A stretch of DNA of 64,000 nt. Origin: Gp7-AA6 sp036395755 (GTDB lineage Bacteria > Acidobacteriota > Thermoanaerobaculia > UBA5066 > Gp7-AA6). The DNA is taken from assembly GCA_036395755.1 (NCBI GenBank), contig DASWCZ010000082.1, positions 1 through 64,000 on the forward strand, written 5' to 3'. Under the pieces are notes generated by a model. The model did no database searches. It saw only the letters and a program-made list of their open reading frames with translations, and was not told where the DNA came from. Positions 16,246-24,771 of this stretch are shown piece after piece (position 1 is the stretch's first letter; the number at the start of each line of letters is the position of its first letter). The position numbers and the translations under genes were made by a program.

Positions 16246-16418
16246 CGGACGAGTGGTGGAAGGATTTCTTCGGCGGGCGCGCCGTGACCCGGATCTACAC
16301 GACGCGGGAGATCCTGCGGATGCTCTCGGACGACGGCTTCGAGACCTCCGGCTCGCTCGAGGGGGAGCCGTTCCGACTCGGTTCGCCGAACCTGCTCGTC
16401 GTTGCCTGCAATAGATAG
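16242..16418 (+). pseudogene. Collapsed methyltransferase remnant (59 codons)
   Basis: A GTG overlaps the glycosidase stop (GTGA) and opens a 59-codon frame. It begins TDEWWKDFF, like the N-terminus of some class I SAM-dependent methyltransferases. It then passes directly to IYTTREILRMLSDDGFE and FRLGSPNLLVVA, like their C-terminus. The whole SAM-binding core expected between these parts is absent. I infer an internal deletion of about 180 codons, but the short frame is intact and could still be translated. Confidence 0.5.
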
Positions 16419-16427
16419 AGTTGCAGG

Positions 16428-18389
16428 ATGGCGCGTCCCGGACTCTTTGGCGGCGGCATTTCACGGGCATCCCGCGGCGAACGCCGCCGCGCGGGCGGCG
16501 CTCCGCGCGAAGGGGAGAAGAAGCGCAAGGCGCCGCCTTTCAAGGTCGTCCTGCGCGACGCCGCGGAGCTCCTGCGCGCGCGCAGGGGCCGGCTCGTCTT
16601 CGGGTTCGCCCTGCTCGCCGTCAACCGTCTCTGCGGCCTCGTTCTGCCCGGCACGACGAAGTTCCTTCTGGACGAGGTGATCGGGAAGGGAAAGCGCGAG
16701 CTCCTGGGTCTCCTGGTGCTGGCGGCCGGCGGCGCCACCCTGATCCAGGCCGTGACCTCCTTCGCGCTGTCACAGGTCCTCGGCAAGGCGGCGCAGCGCT
16801 CGATCACCGAGATGCGGCGCCGGGTCCAGCGCCACGTCGGAAGGCTCCCGGTCTCCTACTTCGACCACACGAAGACGGGTTCTCTCCTCTCGCGCGTCAT
16901 GACCGACGCGGAGGGGCTGCGCAACCTCGTCGGTACGGGGCTCGTCGAGGTCGCCGGCGGGCTCCTGACGGCCGCGGCGGCGTTCGTGATCCTTCTCTTC
17001 CTGTCCGTCCGGCTGACGCTGATCGCGCTCTCGGTGCTGTCGTTCTTCGGTCTCGTGCTCCTCTACGCCTTCCGGACGCTGCGCCCTCTCTTCCGGGAGC
17101 GCTCGAAGATCAACGCCGAGGTCTCAGGGAGGCTGGCCGAGTCCATCTCGGGGATCCGCGTGGTGAAGGCATACCGCGCGGAGCGGCGCGAAGCGCTCGT
17201 CTTCTCGAGAGGGGTTCACCGCCTCTTCCGCAACGTCGCGAAGACGATGACCGGTTTCGCGGCGGTTTCCGCGTTCTCGACGCTCCTCCTCGGCGTAGTC
17301 GGGGTCGCGATCATGTGGGTGGGCTCCCACGAGGTGCTCGCGGGGCGCATGACTCTCGGCTCTTTCTTCTCGTTCACGCTCTACCTGGGACTGCTCGTGG
17401 GTCCCGTCATCCAGGTGGTCTCGATCGGAAGCCAGATCACGGAAGCGTTCGCGGGACTCGAGCGGATTCGCGAGATCCGCGACGAGCGACCGGAAGATCA
17501 GGAGGACGACGCGAGGGAGCCGCTTCCCGCGATCGTCGGACACGTCGAGTTCCGCGACGTCTCGTTCGAGTACCAGGAGGGCGTTCCGGTCCTGCGCGAG
17601 GTATCTTTCGATGCGGCGCCCGGCACGTCGACCGCACTGGTCGGGCCTTCCGGATCCGGCAAGAGCACCCTGATCGGCCTCGTCGCCGCGTTCCACCGGC
17701 CGACCTCGGGCACGATCCTCGTGGATGGACACGATCTCTCGCGCGTCCGGCTCGCCGACTACCGCTCGCAGCTCGGGGTCGTCTTCCAGGACAACTTCCT
17801 CTTCGACGGAACCGTGCTCGAAAACATCGCCTTCGCCGAACCGGACGCGCCGCGCGAAGACGTCCTGCGAGCCGCGCGGATCGCGCGCTGCGACGACTTC
17901 GTCCGGGACATGCCCGAGGGATACGACACGGTCGTCGGGGAGCGGGGGGTGAAGCTCTCGGGCGGGCAGCGGCAGCGGGTCGCGATCGCGCGGGCGATTC
18001 TCGCTGACCCGCGCATCCTGATCTTGGACGAGGCGACGTCCTCTCTGGACAGCGAGAGCGAGGCGCTCATCCAGGAAGGCCTGACCGAGCTCATGAAGGG
18101 GCGGACGACCTTCGTCATCGCCCACCGACTCTCGACGATCCGGAATGCCGACACGATCCTCGTTCTCGAAGAGGGCCGCATCGTCGAGCGCGGCAGCCAC
18201 GCCGCGCTCCTCGCGCGGGGCGGACGCTACTTCGATCTCTACACGCGCCAGTACGGAATCGAAGCCAACCTCTTCCTGAACCCGGGCGAGTCGCCGGAGG
18301 AAGAGGCCGAGCCGGAGGAGGTCGCGCAGACTGCCGCCGACGCGGGCGCAGCCCGGATGCCGCTCGGCGGCCGTCTTCCGGGCGAGTAA
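16428..18389 (+). CDS. ABC exporter, MsbA/lipid-A-like half transporter
   Basis: 653 residues: a basic N-terminal tail, six transmembrane helices (about residues 55-340) and a nucleotide-binding domain with Walker A GPSGSGKST, signature LSGGQRQRVAIAR, Walker B ILILDEATSSLD and the switch His in VIAHRLSTI. One chain holds both domains, so it works as a dimer. The coupling to lipid or drug export is inferred from similarity to MsbA-type exporters. The acidic C-terminal tail (about residues 620-653) is not part of the ATPase. Confidence 0.9.
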   Translation: MARPGLFGGGISRASRGERRRAGGAPREGEKKRKAPPFKVVLRDAAELLRARRGRLVFGFALLAVNRLCGLVLPGTTKFLLDEVIGKGKRELLGLLVLAAGGATLIQAVTSFALSQVLGKAAQRSITEMRRRVQRHVGRLPVSYFDHTKTGSLLSRVMTDAEGLRNLVGTGLVEVAGGLLTAAAAFVILLFLSVRLTLIALSVLSFFGLVLLYAFRTLRPLFRERSKINAEVSGRLAESISGIRVVKAYRAERREALVFSRGVHRLFRNVAKTMTGFAAVSAFSTLLLGVVGVAIMWVGSHEVLAGRMTLGSFFSFTLYLGLLVGPVIQVVSIGSQITEAFAGLERIREIRDERPEDQEDDAREPLPAIVGHVEFRDVSFEYQEGVPVLREVSFDAAPGTSTALVGPSGSGKSTLIGLVAAFHRPTSGTILVDGHDLSRVRLADYRSQLGVVFQDNFLFDGTVLENIAFAEPDAPREDVLRAARIARCDDFVRDMPEGYDTVVGERGVKLSGGQRQRVAIARAILADPRILILDEATSSLDSESEALIQEGLTELMKGRTTFVIAHRLSTIRNADTILVLEEGRIVERGSHAALLARGGRYFDLYTRQYGIEANLFLNPGESPEEEAEPEEVAQTAADAGAARMPLGGRLPGE

Positions 18390-18394
18390 TCCGG

Positions 18395-18420
18395 GATCTG
18401 ACCCCTTCGGGATCAGACGC
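18395..18420. repeat. Short GGGTCA-type hairpin
   Basis: TCTGACCCC and GGGATCAGA pair with one mismatch around a three-base loop, just after the ABC exporter stop. It looks like a minimal copy of the window's palindromic repeat family. It could serve as a stem for transcription termination, although no T-run follows. Confidence 0.45.
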
Positions 18421-18435
18421 CTTAGAATCGCATCG

Positions 18436-18915
18436 ATGGCGCAGAAGCGGTTGCAGGCACTCGCTCTCTGGGAGGAAGGCACCGGAAAACTCCTCTCGGG
18501 CGATCTCGACGAAGCCGTCCGGCTGTTCACCCGATCGCTGGAGCTGACGCCCACCGCCGAGGCGTATACCTTCCGCGGCTGGGCCTACTCGTTCGCGGGC
18601 CGCTACGACGATGCGATCGAAGAATGCCGCAAGGCGATCGCTACGGATCCGAGCTTCGGCAACCCGTACAACGACATCGGCTGCTACCTGATGCAGAAAG
18701 GGGAGCTCGACGAGGCCGTTTCCTGGTTCGAGAAGGCCAAGAAGGCGGCGCGCTACGAGCCGCGCCACTTTCCGTATCTGAACCTGGGGCGCCTGCACGC
18801 GGCGCGCGGGGACCTCGCTGCCGCGGTCGCGGAGTTCCAGGGCGCCCTCGAGGAGAACCCGGAAGATCCGATGGCGCTCAAATTCCTGGAGACCCTGAAG
18901 TACCGGGTGAACTGA
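18436..18915 (+). CDS. TPR-repeat protein
   Basis: 159 residues forming about four tetratricopeptide repeats, visible as GDLDEAVRLFTRSLELTP, GRYDDAIEECRKAI, GELDEAVSWFEKA and GDLAAAVAEFQGALEENP. There is no signal peptide, so it is probably a cytoplasmic scaffold. No partner is evident from the neighbours. Confidence 0.85.
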   Translation: MAQKRLQALALWEEGTGKLLSGDLDEAVRLFTRSLELTPTAEAYTFRGWAYSFAGRYDDAIEECRKAIATDPSFGNPYNDIGCYLMQKGELDEAVSWFEKAKKAARYEPRHFPYLNLGRLHAARGDLAAAVAEFQGALEENPEDPMALKFLETLKYRVN

Positions 18916-18975
18916 AGAGGAATTCGCTCACCCGCGTTTCCGTTTTCGAGAGGTCGGAAGAGAGGAGTTCCCCAC

Positions 18976-19692
18976 ATGGATCGTTTCGAGATGACCCCAG
19001 GGACGGCCTTCGAGACGCCGCTCGCGATCGGCGCCGAAAAGGTGACGGCGTTCCTCCGGAAGGTATACGGCTGGATGTTCGCCGGCCTCGGGATCACCGC
19101 GGCGGTGGCCTTCGTGGTCGCGGGCTCGCCGACGCTGATCAAAGCAATCCTCGGAAACCCGATCCTGTTCATCGTGATGATCGTCGCCGAGCTCGGGCTC
19201 GTCGTCGCTCTCTCCGCCCGCGTCGACAAGATGGCGCCGCGAACCGCTGCGATCCTGTTCGTGGCCTACTCCGCCCTGAACGGCGCGACTCTCTCCGTCA
19301 TCCTGCTCACCTTCACCGGGGCATCGATCGGGACCACCTTCCTCGTCGCGGCCGGAATGTTCGGCGCGCTGGCGCTCTACGGGACGACGACCCGCCGCAG
19401 CCTCGCGGGCATCGGGCAGTTCGTCTTCATGGGGTTGATCGGTCTCGTGATCGCGATGGTCGTCGGCTTTTTCTGGAAAGCGCCGGCCTTCCAGTTCGTC
19501 ATCTCGGTCGTCGGCGTCCTCGTCTTCACCGGGCTGACGGCATGGGACGCGCAGAATTTGAAGGCGATGGCCGCGGTGACGCCGGACAACCAGATTGCCG
19601 GCCGCTCGGTCGTCGGCGCTCTCCGGCTCTACCTCGATTTCATCAACCTGTTCCTCTTCCTCCTGCGCTTCCTGGGCGCGCGGCGCGACTGA
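18976..19692 (+). CDS. Bax inhibitor-1 / YccA-YbhL family membrane protein
   Basis: 238 residues with about seven hydrophobic helices and family motifs: an early VYGWMFAGLGITA, central YGTTTRRSLAGIGQFVFMGL and late TAWDAQN followed by GALRLYLDFINLFLFLLR. The family includes pH-sensitive calcium-leak channels and bacterial YbhL/YccA, the latter a modulator of FtsH. A GGAGTT ribosome site lies eight bases before the ATG. Confidence 0.9.
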   Translation: MDRFEMTPGTAFETPLAIGAEKVTAFLRKVYGWMFAGLGITAAVAFVVAGSPTLIKAILGNPILFIVMIVAELGLVVALSARVDKMAPRTAAILFVAYSALNGATLSVILLTFTGASIGTTFLVAAGMFGALALYGTTTRRSLAGIGQFVFMGLIGLVIAMVVGFFWKAPAFQFVISVVGVLVFTGLTAWDAQNLKAMAAVTPDNQIAGRSVVGALRLYLDFINLFLFLLRFLGARRD

Positions 19693-19712
19693 GGATCTGA
19701 GGAAGGCGCTGA

Positions 19713-20438
19713 ATGCGGGATCATGTCAGCCCTCGTTCAGAACCTTCCGTCCGCCGTTCGCGAAGCGAACGCCGCGGACCAAGACGCGTTCTCTCCCTCT
19801 TCTTCACGGTCGCGGGCGCCGCCCTGATCGCAGTCGCGGGCCTGCACTACGCACGGGGCGCGCGGGGCCAGAGCGAGGGACGGAAGGCTTTCGAACGCCG
19901 GCTCGCCGGCGGATATACGCCGGTCTCGCAGAGCGTGGAGCGGCGCGAGGACCTGCCGCGCGGTTCCGCAGTTCCCGCGGCGGCGGGTTATCCCTTCGGA
20001 CAACCGATCGCGAGGATCCGGATTCCGGTCGCCGAAATGGACTGGGTCGTGTTCGGCGGGACGGACGACGTGACCCTGGAGAAGGGACCGGGCCACGTGC
20101 CGGGCACGGCAATGCCCGGATCGGACGGGCCGCCGCAGAACTGCGTGATCACCGCGCACCGCGACATGCACTTCCGCCACCTGGGATGGCTCCGAAAGGG
20201 TCACGTGATCGAGCTCGAGACGCCGGCGGGGACGAAGCGGTATCGCGTCGTGTCGCGCGAGATCGTGACGCCGAAAGCGGTGCGGGTCTTGGATCCCACG
20301 CCGAAGCCGCGGCTGACGCTCATTACGTGCTACCCGTTCACCTACATCGGGTCCGCGCCGAAGCGTCTGGTCGTCGTGGCCGAGCCGGTCCCGCGCCCCT
20401 CACGGGCGCACGCCGCGGCCGCGCCCGCCGCGCGCTGA
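19713..20438 (+). CDS. Sortase (class D/E-like)
   Basis: 241 residues with one N-terminal membrane anchor (about residues 28-46) and a sortase domain holding the catalytic His in VITAHRDMHF, Cys in LITCYPF and Arg in APKRLVVV. Sortases cut a sorting signal and join the protein to an amine. In diderm bacteria such lone sortases are poorly understood. The next genes are an L,D-transpeptidase and an M23 peptidase, so the context is peptidoglycan. No LPXTG-type substrate is seen in the window. Confidence 0.9.
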   Translation: MRDHVSPRSEPSVRRSRSERRGPRRVLSLFFTVAGAALIAVAGLHYARGARGQSEGRKAFERRLAGGYTPVSQSVERREDLPRGSAVPAAAGYPFGQPIARIRIPVAEMDWVVFGGTDDVTLEKGPGHVPGTAMPGSDGPPQNCVITAHRDMHFRHLGWLRKGHVIELETPAGTKRYRVVSREIVTPKAVRVLDPTPKPRLTLITCYPFTYIGSAPKRLVVVAEPVPRPSRAHAAAAPAAR

Positions 20439-20509
20439 TCTCGACGGGCGCCTGGATCCGCGCCCGCTGGCATCCCTTTTGAAGTTTGACGGCGCGGAGG
20501 GATCTGTCC

Positions 20510-21583
20510 ATGTCTCGAACCCCGATCCTCGTCGTCCTGACCGCGCTCCTCGCCGCGTCTCCGGCGGCCTCCGAGCCGTTCCATCTCGCCAGGGCTCGCC
20601 GGAAGTCCGCGCCGACGCATCGCCGTAAGAGCGCTCCACATCACCGCCGCCACGCCGCGCCCGCTCGTCCAAAGGAAGCGCCGCTCAATTTCAACGCCGT
20701 GAACGATCCTGCGACGGCCGTGCGCGTCACACGCGGCGCGTCGGGATCGGCGACTTTGCGCGCGCAGGTGCTCCTCGATCGCGCACGGTTCTCACCCGGC
20801 GAGATCGACGCGGTCTCCGCCACGAACATGGAGAAAGCCGTGGCGGGATTCCAGAGGGCACACGGCGTCCAGCCGACCGGGGTCGTCGATCCCGGAACGT
20901 GGAAGCTCCTGAACGCGGATACGGCGCCGGTCCTCGTCCGCTACGCCATCCGGCCGGAGGACATCGCGGGCCCGTTCGAAAAAGTGCCGGAAGACATGAT
21001 GGAAAAAGCAAAGCTGCCGGCTCTCCGATACGCGAGCCCGCTCGAGGGGATTTCCGAGAAATTCCATTCGAGCCCGAAGCTCCTGACGCGGTTGAATCCG
21101 GGCGAGACGTTCGACAAGGCAGACGAGGAGATCGTGGTGCCGAGCGTCCGGAGCGGCGAGCGCCCGTCGAAGGCCGCGAAAGTCGTCGTGTCCCGCTCGG
21201 AGCTGACCGTCACGGCCTACGACGCGAGCGACAAGCCCCTCGCGCAGTATCCCGCGACCATGGGAAGCGAGCACGATCCGCTGCCGATCGGCAACTGGAA
21301 GGTCAAGGGGGTCTCGAAGAACCCGCCGTTTCACTACAATCCGGATCTGTTCTGGGATGCCGATGCAAAGGATGAGAAGACGACCATCAAGCCGGGCCCG
21401 AACAATCCGGTGGGCGTCGTCTGGATCGACCTTTCCAAATCCCATTACGGGATCCATGGAACCCCGGAGCCCTCGACGATCGGAAAGACGCAGTCCCATG
21501 GATGCATTCGATTGACGAACTGGGATGCGATGGAGCTCTCGGAGATGGTCGCTCCGGGAACCCCGGCGATCCTCCAGGAGTAG
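20510..21583 (+). CDS. L,D-transpeptidase (YkuD) with peptidoglycan-binding domain
   Basis: 357 residues: signal peptide (about 1-22), a Lys/Arg/His-rich linker with repeated RKSAP, a peptidoglycan-binding domain ending GVQPTGVVDPGTWKLLN, and a YkuD domain with the catalytic motif HGTPEPSTIGKTQSHGCIRL. It forms 3-3 cross-links or attaches proteins in the periplasm. A TTG start 24 bp upstream is possible, but the ATG at 20510 has GGAGG nine bases before it and begins the signal peptide. Confidence 0.92.
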   Translation: MSRTPILVVLTALLAASPAASEPFHLARARRKSAPTHRRKSAPHHRRHAAPARPKEAPLNFNAVNDPATAVRVTRGASGSATLRAQVLLDRARFSPGEIDAVSATNMEKAVAGFQRAHGVQPTGVVDPGTWKLLNADTAPVLVRYAIRPEDIAGPFEKVPEDMMEKAKLPALRYASPLEGISEKFHSSPKLLTRLNPGETFDKADEEIVVPSVRSGERPSKAAKVVVSRSELTVTAYDASDKPLAQYPATMGSEHDPLPIGNWKVKGVSKNPPFHYNPDLFWDADAKDEKTTIKPGPNNPVGVVWIDLSKSHYGIHGTPEPSTIGKTQSHGCIRLTNWDAMELSEMVAPGTPAILQE

Positions 21584-21585
21584 GC

Positions 21586-22332
21586 ATCCGAGCGCGCGCC
21601 GCACTCCTCTTCATTGCCGGCTTCGTCGCAGGCGCGCTGTCGTTGTACTACGTCCTCTGGCGAACCGGGGGCCTGACGCCCGGACACTTCGCGTCTCTCA
21701 CGACCGCCGACATAGCCGGCGCCACGCGTGCCACCACGCCGCCTCCTCTCGCGACGATACCTTTCCCTAAGACGACGCTCACGCCGGCTGCCGCCGAGGC
21801 GACTCTCTCGGCGAGGATCCTGTCGCTGACGATCCCGGCCTCTTCTCTCGCGCTGACGGTCACGCCGCCTTCGCCTGCGCGCTTCTTCGACACGCTCGAA
21901 GGAAGGACCCTCGCGATGCCGGTCGCCGGTGCGCGAACGATCGACCTGCGCGACAGCTTCGACGAGGCGCGGGGAGGCAGACGGCACGAGGCGATCGACA
22001 TCCTCGCCCCGCGCGGAACCCGGGTGGTCGCCGTGGACGAGGGGAAGGTCGAGAAGCTGTTTACCAGCAAGCAGGGCGGGTTGACCGTGTATCAGTTCGA
22101 TCGGGACGGAACGCACGCGTTCTACTACGCGCATCTCGACCACTACGCCGAAGGCCTCGCCGAGGGGACTTACCTCCGCCGCGGCGACCCCGTCGGCTAC
22201 GTGGGCACGACCGGCAACGCTCCTCCCGGCACGCCGCACCTCCATTTCGCGATCTTTGAGCTCGGTCCGGAGAGGGAGTGGTGGTCCGGAAAACCGATCG
22301 ATCCGTATCCCCTCCTCATGAAAGTCAAATAG
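21586..22332 (+). CDS. M23-family metallopeptidase (LytM type)
   Basis: About 248 residues with an N-terminal membrane anchor (AALLFIAGFVAGALSLYYV) and a C-terminal M23 domain with metal ligands in RRHEAIDILAP and PHLHFAIFE. It would cut peptide cross-bridges of peptidoglycan or act as an amidase activator. The start is unclear: the only ATG in frame (21502) lies 82 bp inside the preceding gene. An AGGAG with an ATC five bases on (21586) sits just before the membrane anchor. I place the start at that ATC as an inference; the long overlap is the alternative. Confidence 0.85.
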   Translation: MRARAALLFIAGFVAGALSLYYVLWRTGGLTPGHFASLTTADIAGATRATTPPPLATIPFPKTTLTPAAAEATLSARILSLTIPASSLALTVTPPSPARFFDTLEGRTLAMPVAGARTIDLRDSFDEARGGRRHEAIDILAPRGTRVVAVDEGKVEKLFTSKQGGLTVYQFDRDGTHAFYYAHLDHYAEGLAEGTYLRRGDPVGYVGTTGNAPPGTPHLHFAIFELGPEREWWSGKPIDPYPLLMKVK

Positions 22333-22369
22333 AATCAGTCTGGCCCGGTCTCACGGCTCACGCACCCAA

Positions 22370-22807
22370 ATGAACGATCGCAAGTATCGCCACCGCGGGT
22401 ACATGGACTCGTCCTCCGAGGAGCGGCGCCCTCGCGGGCCTCGTCCCGACGCCTCCGGCCGCTCCGAAGGCGCTCCCCGGGGCCGGGGAGTGGACGTCGA
22501 CAAAGCCGTCGTGTTTGCGTGTAAGTCGTGCGGCGAGAAGCGCCGGGACCTGGAGGACATCCGTTTCGACTCGACGTGCTCGCGGTGTGGAGCGGACCTG
22601 CACGCCTGCGCGCAGTGCGCCAACTTCGACACGTCCGCGCGTTTCGAGTGCATCCAGCCGATCCCGGAGCGGATCCCTTCGAAGCAGACGCGGAACATCT
22701 GTACCTTCTACTCGCCCGCGAAGACGTTCGACCTGGCCGGGTCGCGGGCGACGACCGCGACACCGGATGACGCGCGGGCCGCGTTCGACAGGCTGTTCAA
22801 GAAATAG
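22370..22807 (+). CDS. Zinc-ribbon protein, unknown function
   Basis: 145 residues: a polar, Arg-rich N-terminal third, a CKSCG...CSRCG zinc ribbon (about residues 52-76) and further cysteines in CAQCANFD, FECIQPIPERIP and RNICTFYSP. The last part resembles a conserved Cys-rich module in proteins of unknown function. It may bind two metal ions. It lies 37 bp after the M23 peptidase gene. Confidence 0.75.
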   Translation: MNDRKYRHRGYMDSSSEERRPRGPRPDASGRSEGAPRGRGVDVDKAVVFACKSCGEKRRDLEDIRFDSTCSRCGADLHACAQCANFDTSARFECIQPIPERIPSKQTRNICTFYSPAKTFDLAGSRATTATPDDARAAFDRLFKK

Positions 22808-22865
22808 CCGGTCGGGCGGAATGCTTCCTGCAAGGAAGGGCCTAGAAACAGGAAAGGAGTCCTTT

Positions 22866-23315
22866 ATGCAGGCCAAAGATCTGATGACGCCCGACCCGAC
22901 GACGTGCAAACCGTCGGACGATTTGAGGTCCGTCCTCGAAGTCATGCGTGAGGAAGACTGCGGCATCGTTCCGATCACCGAGGGCAACGGCGAGAGCCGG
23001 GTCGTCGGCGTCGTGACCGACCGGGACATCGCGCTCTACCTGGGTGAGGCCGACGAGAGGCCGTCGAAGGTTCGCGCCTCCGAGGTGATGACGACCGCCA
23101 TCGTCTCCTGCGAGCCCGACTCCGAAATCCACGAGGTGAGCCGCAGGATGCAGGAGGCGCAGGTCCGCCGGGTCCTGATCATTGAAGGAGGCAAGCTCCG
23201 GGGAGTCATCTCGACCGCCGACCTGGCGCGCGCCGCTTCGTCGCGAACCGACAAGGATCGGATGGGCAACGAGGTCGAGCGCGTGATGGAGAAGGTCTCG
23301 GAGGAGAGAACTTAG
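22866..23315 (+). CDS. CBS-domain-pair protein
   Basis: 149 residues forming two CBS motifs: AKDLMTPDP ... GVVTDRDIALYL and ASEVMTTAIV ... GVISTADLA. CBS pairs usually bind adenosine nucleotides and sense energy state. It has no other domain, so it would act by binding a partner. AGGAG lies upstream of the ATG at 22866; the frame upstream of it overlaps the zinc-ribbon gene in another frame and is not coding. Confidence 0.88.
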   Translation: MQAKDLMTPDPTTCKPSDDLRSVLEVMREEDCGIVPITEGNGESRVVGVVTDRDIALYLGEADERPSKVRASEVMTTAIVSCEPDSEIHEVSRRMQEAQVRRVLIIEGGKLRGVISTADLARAASSRTDKDRMGNEVERVMEKVSEERT

Positions 23316-23317
23316 AA

Positions 23318-23375
23318 GGGGTCAGGCTGCCACAAGCGGGGTCAGGTCTCCACTTGCCAGTGAATATCTGACCCC
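23318..23375. repeat. GGGTCA-type repeat supplying a stop codon
   Basis: Two tandem starts, GGGGTCAGGCTGCCAC and GGGGTCAGGTCTCCACTTGC, are followed by the inverted TGACCCCG end at 23369-23376. The right part overlaps the end of the uracil-DNA glycosylase gene, whose last codons and TGA stop lie in the element. It shares 22 bases with the copy at 59.67 kb. Confidence 0.75.
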
Positions 23376-24058
23376 GCTTCCCGCGCCGCGCGACGCAGGA
23401 CCGCCCGCAGCATCCGCTGCGTGAGTTTGCCCGTAAACGTGTTCTGCTGGCTCGGATGGTATGAGGCGTAGAGAACGTGTCCGCCGATCCGATACCGCGC
23501 GCCGTGCGCGAACCGCGGCCTCGGCCGCGGAAGCAGCGAGCCCGCTTCGCCGAGCGCCGCGAGGCAGGACTCGAACGCGAACCCGCCGAGAGCCACGAGA
23601 ACGCGCGGGGGCGGCAGAAGCGCGATCTCGAGCAGCAGGTACTCGCGGCAGTTCGCGAACTCCGCCGGCAGCGGGCGGTTGTCTGGAGGCGCGCACTTGA
23701 CGGCCGCGGTCAGGAGAGCGCCGAAGAGATCGAGCCCGTCGCCGGGGCGCACCGACTCGGGTTGGTTCGAGATCGCGACGGCGTGGAGAGCCCGGAAGAG
23801 GAAGTTTCCGGATTCGTCGCCGGTGAAGATCCGTCCCGTGCGGTTGCCCCCGTGCGCAGCGGGCGCGAGACCCACGATGATCAGGCGCGCGGCCGGATTG
23901 CCGAAGGCCGGAAGCGGCCGGCTCCAGTACGTCTCCCCCCGAAACCGCCGCGGAGCGCGGCGGGCCGCCTCTTCGCGCCAAGCGACGAGCCGCGGACACC
24001 GGCGGCAGGACACGACCCGGCTCTGGAGACGCCGGAACTCCGTTGCCGGATCGGTCAG
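23342..24058 (-). CDS. Uracil-DNA glycosylase, family 5 (UDGb-like)
   Basis: About 238 residues with four cysteines for an iron-sulfur cluster (CRRC near the N-terminus, NCREYL and ESCLAA) and the active-site loop GLAPAAHGGNRTGRIFTGD. Ala in place of the usual catalytic acid marks family 5. The late motif is SYHPSQQN. It removes uracil and other deaminated bases from DNA. The standard start is GTG at 24013, but homologs extend farther, and a CTG at 24058 overlapping the previous stop (CTGA) gives a fitting N-terminus. The final residues and stop come from a palindromic repeat. Confidence 0.9.
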   Translation of the reverse strand: MTDPATEFRRLQSRVVSCRRCPRLVAWREEAARRAPRRFRGETYWSRPLPAFGNPAARLIIVGLAPAAHGGNRTGRIFTGDESGNFLFRALHAVAISNQPESVRPGDGLDLFGALLTAAVKCAPPDNRPLPAEFANCREYLLLEIALLPPPRVLVALGGFAFESCLAALGEAGSLLPRPRPRFAHGARYRIGGHVLYASYHPSQQNTFTGKLTQRMLRAVLRRAAREAGSDIHWQVET

Positions 24059-24573
24059 CGGCGTGAGTATTTTCCGGTGAGCTTCGCCTCAGCAAGGACG
24101 TGGCCGCGCATCGCCGCGAGCAGATCCTGTTTGGTCGCGCCGGCGGCCAGATCGAGCTTCGAATCGAGCGCGAAGAGCGTGAACACGTAGCGGTGCGTGC
24201 CGGACGGCGGACACGGGCCGCCGTATCCGATCTTGCGAAAGTCGTTCTTCCCCTGGCGGCCGCCGCCCCCGATCTCGTCGCGCGCAGGCACCCCTTCGGG
24301 CAGAGCGGTGGTCGAGGGGGGAAGGTCGTAGAGCACCCAATGGACCCACACGCCGGCCGGAGCGTCCGGGTCGTCGCAGACGAGCGCGACGCTCTTCGCG
24401 GGCGCCGGGATTCCGGTCCAGGACAGCGGCGGAGAGACGTTCTTGCCGTCGCAGGTGTACTGCGGAGGAATCGAGCCTCCTTCCGCGAACGCGGCACTTC
24501 GCAATTCCAGAGCCATGGCACCTCCCGTGACGGCGAGAAAAAGGCCGACCGCGAACCGCAGAGCTCGCATCAT
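24055..24573 (-). CDS. YbhB/YbcL-type PEBP protein, secreted
   Basis: About 172 residues with a signal peptide (MMRALRFAVGLFLAVTGGAM, cleavage near ALE) and a PEBP domain: CDGKNVSPPLSW, CDDPDAPAGVWVHWVLYDLP and GTHRYVFTLFALD. PEBP proteins bind anionic ligands; the bacterial role is uncertain. The ATG pair at 24573 overlaps the stop of a small upstream gene, and starting there gives a normal signal peptide. The frame stays open farther upstream but that part has no signal or domain. Confidence 0.88.
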   Translation of the reverse strand: MMRALRFAVGLFLAVTGGAMALELRSAAFAEGGSIPPQYTCDGKNVSPPLSWTGIPAPAKSVALVCDDPDAPAGVWVHWVLYDLPPSTTALPEGVPARDEIGGGGRQGKNDFRKIGYGGPCPPSGTHRYVFTLFALDSKLDLAAGATKQDLLAAMRGHVLAEAKLTGKYSRR

Positions 24574-24749
24574 TTCTTCGGCGTCGACCCTGCGGCGGGA
24601 AGAGCGGGCGGCACGCCCATGTCGCGCCAGCGCTTTTTTTTCTCCTCCCAATCGGCGAGCGCGCGCTTCCGGTTCACTGCGGCCGCCGCGGCGCGCGCAT
24701 CGTCGTCGCTCACGGGTGGGGTCTCCGGTTTCTCTTTTTCTTCCGCCAC
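24570..24749 (-). CDS. Small charged protein, unknown function
   Basis: A 59-codon frame from GTG 24749, with an acidic N-terminus (VAEEKEKPETPPVSDDDA), an Ala-rich helix and a basic helix reading ADWEEKKKRWRDMGVP. Its stop overlaps the PEBP gene's start as ATGA. Strong amphipathic helix periodicity and the overlap support translation. I recognise no family. Confidence 0.5.
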   Translation of the reverse strand: MAEEKEKPETPPVSDDDARAAAAAVNRKRALADWEEKKKRWRDMGVPPALPAAGSTPKK

Positions 24750-24771
24750 GCCCGCATTTTACGGCTCGGAG

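Noticed and set aside
13564..16470. A 968-codon open frame antisense to the glycosidase
   Set aside because: It has no start signals, no domain and biased Arg/Val/Glu composition typical of the shadow frame of a GC-rich gene. The sense glycosidase is clearly coding.
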